Origin: Streptomyces sp. NBC_01335
GTDB lineage: Bacteria; Actinomycetota; Actinomycetes; Streptomycetales; Streptomycetaceae
Reading direction: 5' to 3'
NCBI RefSeq assembly: GCF_035953295.1
Contig: NZ_CP108370.1
Span: forward strand, 4,803,001 to 4,867,000
DNA: 64,000 nt
Shown: positions 54,433-63,935 of the stretch, piece by piece
Layout of the letters: each line of letters opens with the position of its first letter
Position numbering within the stretch: position 1 is the stretch's first letter
Program-made: the position numbers and the translations under genes
The notes under the pieces: model-generated
Database searches by the model: none
Seen by the model: only the letters and a program-made list of their open reading frames with translations
What the model was told of the DNA's origin: nothing

Positions 54433-55740
54433 ATGGCAGACGCCGCGTCGCGGCTGACCGCTCTTCTCACGGATCTGCTCGGAGAACGTTTTCCGGTCCG
54501 CATCCGGGCCTGGGACGGCAGTGAGGCCGGACCGCCGGGTGCCCCCGCTCTCGTCATCCGCCACCGCCGCGCGCTGCGCCGACTGCTGTGGAAGCCGGGC
54601 GAGCTGGGGCTGGCCCGGGGCTGGGTGGCCGGCGAGATCGATGTCGAGGGCAATCTGTACGAGGTGCTCGACAGCATCGGCGCCCTCCTCTGGGAGCGGG
54701 GCGCCGACGCCAAGGAAACGGTCCACCCGCTGCGCGACCCGAAAGTCCGGGCCTTCGCGAAGGGCCTCGCCCAACTCGCGGGCCCCTACCCGCCGCCCGC
54801 CCCGCCCGCCGAGGAGATGCACCGCCGCCGCACCGGCCCGCTGCACACCCGGCGCCGGGACAAGGAGGCCATCAGTCACCACTACGACGTGGGCAACGAC
54901 TTCTACGAGCTGGTCCTCGGCCCGTCCATGGTCTACTCCTGCGCCTACTGGGAGGACGGCGGCACTCTGGAGGACGCCCAGCGCGACAAACTCGACCTGG
55001 TCTGCCGCAAGCTCGCCCTCAAGGAGGGCGACCGCCTGCTGGACGTCGGGTGCGGCTGGGGCTCCATGGCCATCCACGCGGCCCGCGAGTACGGGGCCGT
55101 CGTCACCGGCGTGACCCTCTCCGTCGAACAGGCCGCCTACGCCCGCAAGCGGGTCGCCGAGGAGGGGCTGACGGACCGCGTCGAGATCCGGGTGCAGGAC
55201 TACCGGGACGTGCGCGACGGGCCCTACGACGCGATCTCCTCCATCGGCATGGCCGAACACGTCGGCTCGGTCCGCTACCGCGAGTACGCCGATGACCTCT
55301 TCGCCCTCCTCAAGCCCGGCGGCCGGCTGCTCAACCACCAGATCGCCCGCCGTCCCGAGAAGGACGAAGAGGCTTACCAGATCGACGAGTTCATCGATTC
55401 CTATGTCTTCCCCGACGGTGAACTCGCCCCGGTGGGGCGGACGCTCGGGATTCTGGAGGAGGCGGGGTTCGAGGCCCGTGACGTCGAAGCGCTGCGCGAG
55501 CACTACGCGCTGACGCTGCGTCAGTGGGTCACGAACCTGGAGGACAACTGGACCGCCGCGGTCGCGGCCACCTCACCCGGGCGGGCCCGGGTCTGGCGGC
55601 TCTACATGGCGGCGTCCGCCCTCTCCTTCGAGCACAACAAGATCGGCGTCAACCAGATCCTCGCCGTCAGGCCGACGGACGCCGGACACTCCCGCATGCC
55701 CGCCCGCTCCCGCCGGTGGACGGCCTCCGCCACTGGCTGA
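54433..55740 (+). CDS. cfa: Cyclopropane-fatty-acyl-phospholipid synthase
   Basis: A 435-residue SAM-dependent enzyme that adds a methylene across cis double bonds of membrane lipid chains. Motifs: ISHHYDVGNDFYELVLGPSMVYSCAYW (~148-175) and SAM loop LLDVGCGWGSMAIHAA (~202), then GMAEHVGSVRY and VNQILAVRP at the C-terminus. ATG 54433 has GGAGGT seven bases upstream. Convergent with the second ABC permease, with a strong hairpin between. Confidence 0.95.
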   Translation: MADAASRLTALLTDLLGERFPVRIRAWDGSEAGPPGAPALVIRHRRALRRLLWKPGELGLARGWVAGEIDVEGNLYEVLDSIGALLWERGADAKETVHPLRDPKVRAFAKGLAQLAGPYPPPAPPAEEMHRRRTGPLHTRRRDKEAISHHYDVGNDFYELVLGPSMVYSCAYWEDGGTLEDAQRDKLDLVCRKLALKEGDRLLDVGCGWGSMAIHAAREYGAVVTGVTLSVEQAAYARKRVAEEGLTDRVEIRVQDYRDVRDGPYDAISSIGMAEHVGSVRYREYADDLFALLKPGGRLLNHQIARRPEKDEEAYQIDEFIDSYVFPDGELAPVGRTLGILEEAGFEARDVEALREHYALTLRQWVTNLEDNWTAAVAATSPGRARVWRLYMAASALSFEHNKIGVNQILAVRPTDAGHSRMPARSRRWTASATG

Positions 55741-55779
55741 CCCGCCCGGCGGCACGCCCTGCGGAAGGGGCTGTACGCA

Positions 55780-55825
55780 CCGGGGGCCGGAGACCGCGTC
55801 GAAAGCTGCGGTCTCCGGCCCCCGG
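55780..55825. terminator. Bidirectional terminator between cfa and the ABC permease
   Basis: Perfect 18-bp stem (55780-55797 against 55808-55825), loop GTCGAAAGCT, between convergent genes. Confidence 0.9.
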
Positions 55826-55869
55826 CTCCGTAACGGCGTCTCCTGACAGGACCCCGTGACGGCCCCCGG

Positions 55870-58401
55870 TCACTCCGTCTTGATCGCCGTCAGCATGTTC
55901 AGCCGCGCGGCGCTGCGGGCCGGCCAGAGCGAGGCGAGGACGCCGACCAGAGCGGCCAGCAGCAGGAAGATCCCGATGCGGCCCCACGGGATCACCAGCT
56001 CGTACTGGGGGAGCGCGGCGGCGATCGTACGGCCGATCGCCCACCCCAGGAACGTCCCGAGCAGGACGCCGACCACCGCGCCGAAGAGCGAGATCACCAC
56101 GGCCTCCAGCCGGATCATCCGCTTGACGCGCGCCCGGTCCAGGCCGATCGCCCGCAGCATCCCGATCTCCTGCTTGCGCTCGAACACCGACATCGCCAGG
56201 GTGTTGACCACCCCGAGCACCGCGATGAGCAGCGCCATCGCCAGCAGGCCGTACATGATGTTCAGCGCCAGGTTCACGAAGCCGCCGAACATGTCCCGCA
56301 TGTCCTGCCGGTCCATCACGCTCATCGCCGGGTTGTCGCCCAGCGCGTCCACGACGGCCTGCTCGTCGGCTGCGGAGGCGCCGCCGTCCGTCGTCAGCCA
56401 GATCTCCCGGATGTCGGCGGTCGCGGTGTGCGCGTTCGCGAGGTCCTCCGGGAGCAGGACGGGGGAGAGGAACTGGTTGGACTCGTAGACCGCGCCGATC
56501 GTCACCTCGCCCTTCTTCTCGTCCTCGAAGGTCACCGGCAGGGTCTCACCGGTCTTCCAGTGGTTGTTCCGGGCGGTGTCGTCGTCGACCGCGATCCGGC
56601 CGTCGGCGAGCGAGTCCAGCGAACCGGTGACCGTCTTGAGCGTGAAGAGCTTCTCCACGTCGCCCGGGGTGACACCGGACGCCGCGTGGCGCCTGCCGCC
56701 GACCGTGAGCCAGTTCGCCTGCTGCGGGGAGACGGCCCCGACGCCGTCGGCCTTCCGCAGTGCGGTCAGGGCGGACGAGTCCAGCGCGTCGCCGCTCGCC
56801 ATCGAGACCAGGTAGTCGGCCTTGATGTTGTCCGTCGTCATCCGGTCGACCGCCTGGCCGAGGGTGACGCCCAGGACCGAGATGCCGGTGACCAGGGTCA
56901 GTCCGATCGCCAGGGCCGAGGCGGTGGCACCCGTACGGCGCGGGTTGCGCACCGCGTTCTGCGCGGCCAGCTTCCCGGACACCCCGAACACCCGGGCCAG
57001 CAGCGGGCGTACGAGCGCGATCGCCGGCCGCGACAGCAGCGGGATCAGCACGATGATCCCGATCAGTGCCAGGAAGGCACCGGCCGCGATCAGCTTCCGG
57101 CCGTTGGTGTCCGCCGCTGCGGCACCGCCGACGATCCCGGCCGCCCCCAGCAGGGTGAGGGCACCGCCGATCGAGTTCCGTACGACCAGCGAACGGGTGC
57201 TCGCCACCGCGTGCACACTGCTCATCGCGGCCACCGGGGCGATCTTCGCGGCCCGGCGGGCGGGCAGCCAGGCGGCGAACACCGTGATCAGGACGCCCAC
57301 CGCGAACGCGGCGAGCACCGTGCCCGGGGCGACCACCAGCGGACCCGCCGGGATCTTCCCGCCGATCACGCCCATCGCCGACCGCAGCGCGGCGGCCAGA
57401 CCCGCACCCACCGCGAAGCCCACCGCCGAGGCGACGAGGCCCACCACGGCCGCCTCCATCAGCACCGACCGCTTCACCTGCCGGCGGGAGGCGCCGACGG
57501 CGCGCATCAGCGCCAGCTCCCGGGTGCGCTGGGCGATCAGCATGCTGAAGGTGTTGGCGATCAGGAAGACGCCGACGAAGAGCGCGATACCGGCGAAGAC
57601 CAGCAGGATCGTGTCGAGATTGCCCAGCCCGTCCTCGATCTGCTTCGCCTGCTCGTCGGCGAGTGCCTTCCCGGTACGGGCGTCGGCGCCCCGGGGCAGC
57701 AGGGACTTCACCTCGGCGAGCAGCGCGGTGTCGGAGGCGCCGGGGGCCGCGGCGACCGTGGCCTCCTGGAACTCACCGGCCCGCAGGAACAGCCGCTGCG
57801 CGGTGGCCTCCTGGAAGAGGACCAGGCTGCCGCCCGCGTTGACCGCGCCGTCCTCGGTGGTGAAGACGCCGGTGAGGGCGTACTCCTTCACCGGCCCGTT
57901 GGTCGCCACGCGCACCGTGTCGCCGACGTGGTAGCCGCCCTTGTCGGCTGAGGCCCGGTCCAGGGCGATCTGGCCGTCCTTCACCGGACCGTTGCCGGAG
58001 GTGAAGGTGTACGCGGGGTCCTTGCCGTCCTTGCCGGGGGCGAAGTTGCCGCCGTTGGTGGACCAGCCGTCGCCGATGAGCTTGCCGTCACGGTCGGCGG
58101 CGCCGGCGAATCCGGAGACCCGCCCGGTGACCCCGGCGACGCCGTCCAGCGACCGGATCTTCTCCAGGGTCGCCGCGTCGACGCCGTCGGTGGTGCGGCC
58201 GTCGTGGCGGCCCCCCGAGGTCGACACGGCCACGGCCACGTCGTCGTAACTCTTGGCGGACTGGTTGCGGAAGGCGTTGCCGAGGGTGTCGGTGAAGATC
58301 AGCGTGCCGGAGACGAAGGCGACGCCGAGCATGACCGCGAGCACGGTCATCAACAGCCTGGCCTTGTGCGCGAGCACATTGCGCAGGGCGGTACGGAACA
58401 T
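55870..58401 (-). CDS. FtsX/MacB-like ABC permease (second copy)
   Basis: An 843-residue paralogue of the permease at 18588-21170. It has the same layout: first helix (~18-38), extracytoplasmic domain, three helices with LIAQRTRELALMRAVGASRRQ, a middle block, a second extracytoplasmic domain and three final helices with VFERKQEIGMLRAIGLDRARV. ATG 58401 (MFRTALRNVLAHKARLLMTVLAVMLGVAF). Works with the ATPase at 58601-59371 and is likely co-transcribed with it across a 199-bp gap. Confidence 0.9.
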   Translation of the reverse strand: MFRTALRNVLAHKARLLMTVLAVMLGVAFVSGTLIFTDTLGNAFRNQSAKSYDDVAVAVSTSGGRHDGRTTDGVDAATLEKIRSLDGVAGVTGRVSGFAGAADRDGKLIGDGWSTNGGNFAPGKDGKDPAYTFTSGNGPVKDGQIALDRASADKGGYHVGDTVRVATNGPVKEYALTGVFTTEDGAVNAGGSLVLFQEATAQRLFLRAGEFQEATVAAAPGASDTALLAEVKSLLPRGADARTGKALADEQAKQIEDGLGNLDTILLVFAGIALFVGVFLIANTFSMLIAQRTRELALMRAVGASRRQVKRSVLMEAAVVGLVASAVGFAVGAGLAAALRSAMGVIGGKIPAGPLVVAPGTVLAAFAVGVLITVFAAWLPARRAAKIAPVAAMSSVHAVASTRSLVVRNSIGGALTLLGAAGIVGGAAAADTNGRKLIAAGAFLALIGIIVLIPLLSRPAIALVRPLLARVFGVSGKLAAQNAVRNPRRTGATASALAIGLTLVTGISVLGVTLGQAVDRMTTDNIKADYLVSMASGDALDSSALTALRKADGVGAVSPQQANWLTVGGRRHAASGVTPGDVEKLFTLKTVTGSLDSLADGRIAVDDDTARNNHWKTGETLPVTFEDEKKGEVTIGAVYESNQFLSPVLLPEDLANAHTATADIREIWLTTDGGASAADEQAVVDALGDNPAMSVMDRQDMRDMFGGFVNLALNIMYGLLAMALLIAVLGVVNTLAMSVFERKQEIGMLRAIGLDRARVKRMIRLEAVVISLFGAVVGVLLGTFLGWAIGRTIAAALPQYELVIPWGRIGIFLLLAALVGVLASLWPARSAARLNMLTAIKTE

Positions 58402-58524
58402 GTGTGTGTCCTGGGATGAGGTCCGGGAAGACCCGGGGAAGGGCGCGGCACGCCCGGGGGAGGGGGGCGGTACGGAGAAACGGGGCTGTACGGGGGCGCG
58501 GGCGGGGGCGCGGACGGGGGCCGG

Positions 58525-58545
58525 GGCCCGTACGGCGTACGGGCC
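58525..58545 (-). promoter_or_regulatory. Hairpin between ATPase and permease genes
   Basis: Perfect 9-bp arms GGCCCGTAC/GTACGGGCC around GGC, within the 199-bp gap. The first ABC pair has no gap at all (ATGA overlap). Could adjust the ATPase:permease ratio. Confidence 0.45.
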
Positions 58546-58600
58546 GGTGCGGGTACGGCAGAAGGGCCGTGACGGCGTGAGGGCCGCCGGCCCGCCCGGG

Positions 58601-59371
58601 TCAGCTGGTGCGGCCCTTGGCGTCGAACGCCTTCATCCGGTCCAGCACGCCGTCGGCCGTGGGCCGCGCCATCTCGTCGACGACCGCGCCGTCCGCGAGG
58701 AAGATCACCCGGTCCGCGTAGGAAGCGGCGACGGCGTCGTGGGTCACCATCACGACGGTCTGGCCCAGCTCGCGCACGGAGTTGCGCAGGAAGCCCAGGA
58801 CCTCCGCGCCGGACCGCGAGTCGAGGTTCCCGGTCGGCTCGTCACCGAAGATGATCTCGGGCTGCGAGGCCAGCGCGCGGGCCACCGCGACACGCTGCTG
58901 CTGGCCGCCGGAGAGCTGGGTCGGCCGGTGCTTCAGCCGGTCGGAGAGCCCGACCATGTCGATGACCTGCTGGAGCCAGGCGGCGTCCGGCTTGCGGCCC
59001 GCGATGTCCATCGGCAGCGTGATGTTCTCCAGCGCGGTCAGCGTCGGCAGCAGGTTGAACGCCTGGAAGATGAACCCGATCTTGTCCCGGCGGAGCTGGG
59101 TGAGCTGCTTGTCCTTGAGCGACCCGAGCTCGGTGTCACCGATGCGCACCGACCCGGAGCTGAAGGTGTCGAGCCCCGCCACGCAGTGCATCAGCGTGGA
59201 CTTGCCGGAGCCGGACGGGCCCATGATCGCGGTGAACTCGCCCTGCGGGAAGTCCACGGAGACCCGGTCCAGGGCGACCACCTGGGTCTCGCCCTGGCCG
59301 TAGACCTTCGACAGCTCCGTGGCGCGCGCGGCGACGCCGGTGGCACGGGGGACGGGGGGTGCGGTGGTCAC
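58601..59371 (-). CDS. ABC transporter ATP-binding protein, MacB/LolD type (second copy)
   Basis: A 256-residue ATPase very similar to the one at 17803-18591: identical Walker A GPSGSGKSTLMHC, FIFQAFNLLPTL, LSGGQQQRVAVARALA, DEPTGNLDSR and a near-identical tail ending FDAKGRTS. GTG 59371 has CAGGAG seven bases upstream on the minus strand, better than in-frame upstream starts. First gene of the operon. Confidence 0.92.
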   Translation of the reverse strand: MTTAPPVPRATGVAARATELSKVYGQGETQVVALDRVSVDFPQGEFTAIMGPSGSGKSTLMHCVAGLDTFSSGSVRIGDTELGSLKDKQLTQLRRDKIGFIFQAFNLLPTLTALENITLPMDIAGRKPDAAWLQQVIDMVGLSDRLKHRPTQLSGGQQQRVAVARALASQPEIIFGDEPTGNLDSRSGAEVLGFLRNSVRELGQTVVMVTHDAVAASYADRVIFLADGAVVDEMARPTADGVLDRMKAFDAKGRTS

Positions 59372-59623
59372 AGGGACGCTCCTGAGGGGACGGGGGTGGG
59401 GTGCTGCGGCCCCGGGACGGGTCCGGGACAGGACGCGGCGGTACCTCCGGGGCCCTCCCATCCTCCGCCCTCCCGGCGCCCCGGTCGTCAGTCCCCGTGC
59501 CCGTTCCGGTGGCACTCTTGAGTCGCACCGGGGTCGGACCCGCCTCCTCCTCCGGTATGACATCGGGCCGGCGGCGGCGTCCCACCAGGTCAGAGCGCGG
59601 CGGCCCGGCGGCGAACCACCAGG

Positions 59624-60694
59624 TCAGCGCGGCGGCGCCGTCGAGCCGCGCGGGACGAGACGGGCGGCGGCGTCCTCGCGGCCCTCGGCCGTGCCCTCGG
59701 CGACCAGCGTCAGCAGGGTGCGCGCGGCCAGCGCCCCGTACGCCGGGATGTCCCGGCTCAGCGCGGTCAGCGGCGGCCGGACCACCTGCGAGAGCTGCGA
59801 GTCGTCCCAGGCGACCAGCGAGAGGTCGGCGGGCACCTCAAGGCCCATCTCCTGGGCGACCGAGAGCCCCGCGACGGCCATGATGTCGTTGTCGTAGATG
59901 ATCGCGGTCGGCCGGTCCGGTGCGCTGACGAGACGGCGGGTCGCGTGCGCGCCCTCGTCCCCGGAGTAGTCGGTGTGCACCACCACCGGCGCGCCCAGGC
60001 CGAGTTCGGCGCACGCCCGGTGCTGCTCCCGGTCGCGGAGCCGGGTGTGCGTCAGCTCCGCGAGCCCGGCGACGCGGGCCACCCGGCGGTGGCCGAGCGC
60101 GTGCAGGTACGCCAGGGTGTCGCGGAGCGCCGCCGCGTCGTCGGACCAGACCGGCACCAGCGGACCGGCCGCCGAGGGGTGGCCGATCGCGACGGCCGGC
60201 AGGCCGAGCCCGGCGACGCCCGTGACGCGCGGGTCCGCTTCGCCCGGACACGGCTCGCGCAGATCGGCGAGGAACACCCCGTCCACCCGGCCCTCGCCCC
60301 ACCAGCGCCGGTACACCTCCAGCTCCTGCGCCGGACCGCTCACCACCTGGAGCAGCAACGCACAGCCTCCGGCGGAGAGTTCGCTCTCGATGCCGCTGAT
60401 CAGCTCCATGAAGAACGGTTCCACCCCCAGCATCCGGGCGGGGCGGGAGAGCGCCAGGCCGACCGTGTCCGCGCGGGCGCGGGTGAGCGCGCGGGCCGCG
60501 CTGTTGGGCTGCCAGCCGATCTCCTCGGCGATGGCCTTGATGGCGGCGCGGGTGGTGGGGGAGACCCCCGGACGGTCGTTGAGGGCGTAGGACACCGCGA
60601 CCTTGGAGACCCCGGCGCGCAGCGCGATGTCGGCGATCGTCGGGCGGTTCTTGGGCAATGGGACCTCGCTTAACCGGTTCACGTCGACCGGCAT
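59624..60694 (-). CDS. LacI-family transcriptional repressor
   Basis: A 356-residue regulator. HTH at ~17-40 (TIADIALRAGVSKVAVSYALNDRPGVS), hinge helix PNSAARALTRAR, then a sugar-binding periplasmic-protein-like domain. ATG 60694 is used; a TTG at 60658 with GAGG five bases upstream is an alternative. With the ATG, codon 8 (60673-60671) is TTA. Divergent from the binding-protein gene, with a TGGGAGCGCTCCC operator between, so it likely represses that importer and itself. Confidence 0.9.
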   Translation of the reverse strand: MPVDVNRLSEVPLPKNRPTIADIALRAGVSKVAVSYALNDRPGVSPTTRAAIKAIAEEIGWQPNSAARALTRARADTVGLALSRPARMLGVEPFFMELISGIESELSAGGCALLLQVVSGPAQELEVYRRWWGEGRVDGVFLADLREPCPGEADPRVTGVAGLGLPAVAIGHPSAAGPLVPVWSDDAAALRDTLAYLHALGHRRVARVAGLAELTHTRLRDREQHRACAELGLGAPVVVHTDYSGDEGAHATRRLVSAPDRPTAIIYDNDIMAVAGLSVAQEMGLEVPADLSLVAWDDSQLSQVVRPPLTALSRDIPAYGALAARTLLTLVAEGTAEGREDAAARLVPRGSTAPPR

Positions 60695-60804
60695 CGTAAC
60701 CCCTGGCCACCCCCCGTGCGACGCGTCCCCCGCCACCCTTGTGCGCCCTCGCATCCCCCTCCGCTCGGCTCGAACATACCGTCAACTCCCGTAGGCGGAA
60801 AGGG

Positions 60805-60818
60805 TGGGAGCGCTCCCG
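60805..60818. promoter_or_regulatory. LacI/CebR-like operator TGGGAGCGCTCCCG
   Basis: Perfect core palindrome GGGAGCGCTCCC (60806-60817), 13 of 14 bases as in the CebR box TGGGAGCGCTCCCA, which in Streptomyces controls cellobiose uptake. It ends 8 bp before the -35 box of the binding-protein gene. Confidence 0.85.
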
Positions 60819-60825
60819 CGAACCC

Positions 60826-60854
60826 TTGACACGCCCTCCGGGCCCCCATACCTT
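60826..60854 (+). promoter_or_regulatory. Promoter of the binding-protein gene
   Basis: TTGACA (60826-60831), 17-bp spacer, TACCTT (60849-60854): a near-consensus housekeeping promoter, about 60 bp upstream of the start. Confidence 0.75.
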
Positions 60855-60913
60855 CACGGCACTTACCCGGTTCAGTGACTCCGCTCGCAGGGACGGCGGG
60901 GAGAGGAAGGGCT

Positions 60914-62644
60914 ATGGGTACGGGTATCCGGGTGCGGATCGCCTGCGCACTCGCCGTGATCGCGCTCACCGCCACCGCGTGCACCGGAGGGAGCCCGGCG
61001 ACGGGCAAGGGTCCGGGCGGCGCGCAGGGCGGGTCGTTACCGCGCGACGAGACGCTCTACACCACCGGTACGCAGTGGGGGCCGCCGGCCAACTACAACC
61101 CGCTGCGCGACTGGGACCACGCGACCGGCACCAAGGGGCTGGTCTACGAGACGCTGTTCCACTTCGACCCGAACGCCGGAAAGCTGACCCCCTGGCTCGC
61201 CGAGTCCGGAGCCTGGAAGGACGCGAAGACCTACGAGGTGAAGCTGCGGCCGGGGATCACCTGGTCCGACGGCGAGCCGCTCACCGCCAAGGACGTCGCG
61301 TACTCCTACGGCCTCGGCAAGATCGAGGCCTCCTCCTTCCACTCCCTGTGGAGCTGGCTCTCCGGCGCCGAGGCGGTCGACGACACGACCGTCCGCTTCA
61401 CCTTCACGTCCGCCCACTACCAGGAGTGGGACTTCACCCTCTACGGCCGGCCGATCGTCCCCGAGCACGTGTGGAGCGGCCGCTCCGAGGAGGAGATCCT
61501 CAACGGGGTCAACGACAAGCCGGTCGGCACCGGGGCCTACACGCTCAAGAGCAAGTCCCAGGACCGGGTGGTCTGGCAGCGCCGCGACACCTGGTGGGGC
61601 ACGAAGGCGCTCGGCATGACGCCCGCGCCGCGCTACATCGTGGACGTCTCCAACCCGAGCAACGAGGTCGTCATCGGCCAGCTCGGCCAGGGCCAGCTCG
61701 ACCTGAGCAACAACTTCCTGCCCGGCGCCTCCTCGCTGGTCAAGGCCAAGAAGGTCGTCTCCTACTACGACCAGCCGCCCTACATGCTCTCCGCCAACAC
61801 CGCCTGGCTGGTGCCCAACACCACCCGCAAGCCGCTGGACGACGCCGCCTTCCGCAAGGCGCTCGCCGCCTCCGTGGACATCGACAAGATCGTGAAGGGC
61901 GTCTACGGCGACCTGGTGAAGAAGGCCGACCCGACCGGTCTGCTCCCGCAGTGGGACCAGTACATCGACAAGGGTGTGGTCGCCTCGGACGGGTTCTCGT
62001 ACGACACCGCGGGCGCGAAGAAGATCCTCGCGGACGCCGGGTACCGGGACACGAACGGCGACGGGCTGGTCGAGAACAAGGACGGGTCGAAGATCGCCCT
62101 CAAGCTGGCCGTGCCCACCGGCTGGACCGACTGGATGGAGGCCGCCAAGGTCGTCGCCGCCGGAGCGAAGGCCGCGGGCATCTCCGTGACCACGGAGTTC
62201 CCCGACCAGAACGCGCTCAACGAGCAGCGCGCCAAGGGGGACTTCGACCTCGTCCTCAACAACGACCGCCAGCTGTCCAACACCCCGTGGACGTACTACG
62301 AGTACATGTTCCAACTCCCCGTCCAGAGGCAGCAGAACACGGTGAACTTCGGACGGTACGAGAACCAGGAGGCGTGGAACCTGGTCCAGCAGCTCGGCCA
62401 GGTCCCGACCGACGACGCCGCCGGGATGAAGGCGGTGACGAGCAAGCTCCAGAAGATCCAGCTGGACGAGATGCCGCTCATCCCCCTCTGGTACAACGGC
62501 CTCTGGTCGCAGTCCACCACCGGCACCTGGACCAACTGGCCCTCGGACGCCCCGGGAGCACCCACCTACGCCCCGGCGCTCTGGCGCAACTGGCTGGAGA
62601 TGGGCGGCTTCGAGATGCTGACCCAGCTCAAGCCGGCGAAGTAG
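60914..62644 (+). CDS. ABC importer substrate-binding lipoprotein, family 5 (Opp/Dpp type)
   Basis: A 576-residue lipoprotein with lipobox TATAC (mature Cys ~24). SBP_bac_5 pattern: YNPLRDWDHATGTKGLVYETLF, YEVKLRPGITWSDGEPLTAKDVAYSY (~115), and a C-terminal LIPLWYNGLWSQ. Family members bind peptides, but some bind cellobiose or other oligosaccharides (Thermotoga Cbt). The LacI operator favours a sugar here. ATG 60914 follows GGAAGG. Codon 42 (61037-61039) is TTA. Confidence 0.9.
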   Translation: MGTGIRVRIACALAVIALTATACTGGSPATGKGPGGAQGGSLPRDETLYTTGTQWGPPANYNPLRDWDHATGTKGLVYETLFHFDPNAGKLTPWLAESGAWKDAKTYEVKLRPGITWSDGEPLTAKDVAYSYGLGKIEASSFHSLWSWLSGAEAVDDTTVRFTFTSAHYQEWDFTLYGRPIVPEHVWSGRSEEEILNGVNDKPVGTGAYTLKSKSQDRVVWQRRDTWWGTKALGMTPAPRYIVDVSNPSNEVVIGQLGQGQLDLSNNFLPGASSLVKAKKVVSYYDQPPYMLSANTAWLVPNTTRKPLDDAAFRKALAASVDIDKIVKGVYGDLVKKADPTGLLPQWDQYIDKGVVASDGFSYDTAGAKKILADAGYRDTNGDGLVENKDGSKIALKLAVPTGWTDWMEAAKVVAAGAKAAGISVTTEFPDQNALNEQRAKGDFDLVLNNDRQLSNTPWTYYEYMFQLPVQRQQNTVNFGRYENQEAWNLVQQLGQVPTDDAAGMKAVTSKLQKIQLDEMPLIPLWYNGLWSQSTTGTWTNWPSDAPGAPTYAPALWRNWLEMGGFEMLTQLKPAK

Positions 62645-62656
62645 CCGCAGGCCGGA

Positions 62657-62690
62657 CCGGTACGGGCGGGCCCTCCGCCACCCGTACCGG
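62657..62690 (+). terminator. Hairpin after the binding-protein gene
   Basis: Perfect 10-bp arms (62657-62666, 62681-62690), 12 bp after the stop. In an importer operon this more likely protects the upstream mRNA end or attenuates the permease genes than stops all transcription. Confidence 0.55.
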
Positions 62691-62807
62691 CCCGGTGGCC
62701 CGCGCGCCCACCCGCGTACCCCTCCGTACCGGCCCGGTGGCCCGCCCGCGCGCCCGCGGACCCCTCCGTACCGGCCCGGCGGCCCACGCCCACGCCCGCG
62801 TACCCCT
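62682..62807. repeat. 42-bp tandem repeat, three copies
   Basis: Units begin with CCGTACCGGCCCGG at 62682, 62724 and 62766, plus a partial copy at 62808. Each holds an ACCGGCCCGGT-type palindrome. The array fills the 295-bp gap between the binding-protein and permease genes. Confidence 0.85.
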
Positions 62808-62939
62808 CCGTGCCGCCGACCGGTGGCCCGCACCCACCCGCCCAGCCCTCGTGCCGCCCCGGCCCTCTGAACGCCCCGTCCCGCCGCGTACCGACCCACG
62901 GTGCCCGCACCCCGGCGGGGCACCTCGACGGGAGCTCCC

Positions 62940-63935
62940 TTGCGCCGCTACTTCGCCCGAAAACTCCTGGTCTACGCGCTGACCTTCGTCGTCGCCGTCA
63001 CCGTCAACTGGATGATCCCGCGCTTCATGCCGGGCGACCCGGTGGCCGCCATGGTCTCCCGCGCCCGCGTCTCCCAGCCGGAGGCGGCCGAGGCGATGCG
63101 CGCCTACTACAACAACCTCTTCGGCTTCGACCAGCCCGTCTGGCAGCAGTACCTGCACTTCTGGGGCGCCCTGTTCCAGGGCGACTTCGGGATCTCCGTC
63201 TGGGTGTTCCCGACCCCCGTCTCCGACGTGCTGCTCGACGCCCTCCCGTACACCCTGGGCCTGATGATCCCGGCGGTGCTGCTCAGCTGGATCGTCGGCA
63301 ACTGGGCCGGTGCGCTCGCCGCCCGCCGCAAGGTGCTCGACAACACCGTGCTCCCGGCGGGCTACCTGCTCACCGCGATGCCGTACATGTGGATCGCGGT
63401 GATCCTCGCCTGGGCCCTCGGCTCGAAGGCCGGCTGGTTCCCGATCTCCGGCGGCTACAGCCTGGACATCCAGCCCAGCTGGACCCTCGACTTCGTCCTC
63501 GACCTGGCGCACCACTGGGTGCTGCCGTTCCTCTCGCTCTTCCTCGTCGCGCTCGGCGGCTGGGCCATCGGCATGCGCAACATGATCATCTACGAGCTGG
63601 AGTCCGACTACTCCTCGTACCTCTCCGCCCTCGGCGCACCCCAGCGGCTCATCCGGCGCTACGCCTTCCGCAACGCCGTGCTCCCCCAGGTCACCGGACT
63701 CGCCCTGCAACTGGGCGTGCTGGTCGCCGGGGCGCTGGTCACCGAGATCGTCTTCGCCTATCCCGGACTCGGCTCGCTCATCCTCGCCGCCATCCAGAAC
63801 CAGGACTTCTTCCTGCTCCAGGGGGCGTTCCTCTTCATCGTCATCGGCGTGCTGATCGCCAACTTCGTCATCGACGTCGTGTACGTCCTCGTGGACCCCC
63901 GGACCCGTACCGGCATGGCAGGAGGCCAGTCATGA
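62940..63935 (+). CDS. ABC importer permease, DppB/OppB type
   Basis: A 331-residue inner-membrane permease with about six helices. N-terminal FARKLLVYALTFVVAVTVNWMIPRFMPGDPV is the DppB/OppB signature; the EAA-type loop is near SALGAPQRLIRRYAFRNAVLPQ. Read from TTG 62940, five bases after GGGAG. ATGA overlap with the next gene. Confidence 0.9.
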   Translation: MRRYFARKLLVYALTFVVAVTVNWMIPRFMPGDPVAAMVSRARVSQPEAAEAMRAYYNNLFGFDQPVWQQYLHFWGALFQGDFGISVWVFPTPVSDVLLDALPYTLGLMIPAVLLSWIVGNWAGALAARRKVLDNTVLPAGYLLTAMPYMWIAVILAWALGSKAGWFPISGGYSLDIQPSWTLDFVLDLAHHWVLPFLSLFLVALGGWAIGMRNMIIYELESDYSSYLSALGAPQRLIRRYAFRNAVLPQVTGLALQLGVLVAGALVTEIVFAYPGLGSLILAAIQNQDFFLLQGAFLFIVIGVLIANFVIDVVYVLVDPRTRTGMAGGQS

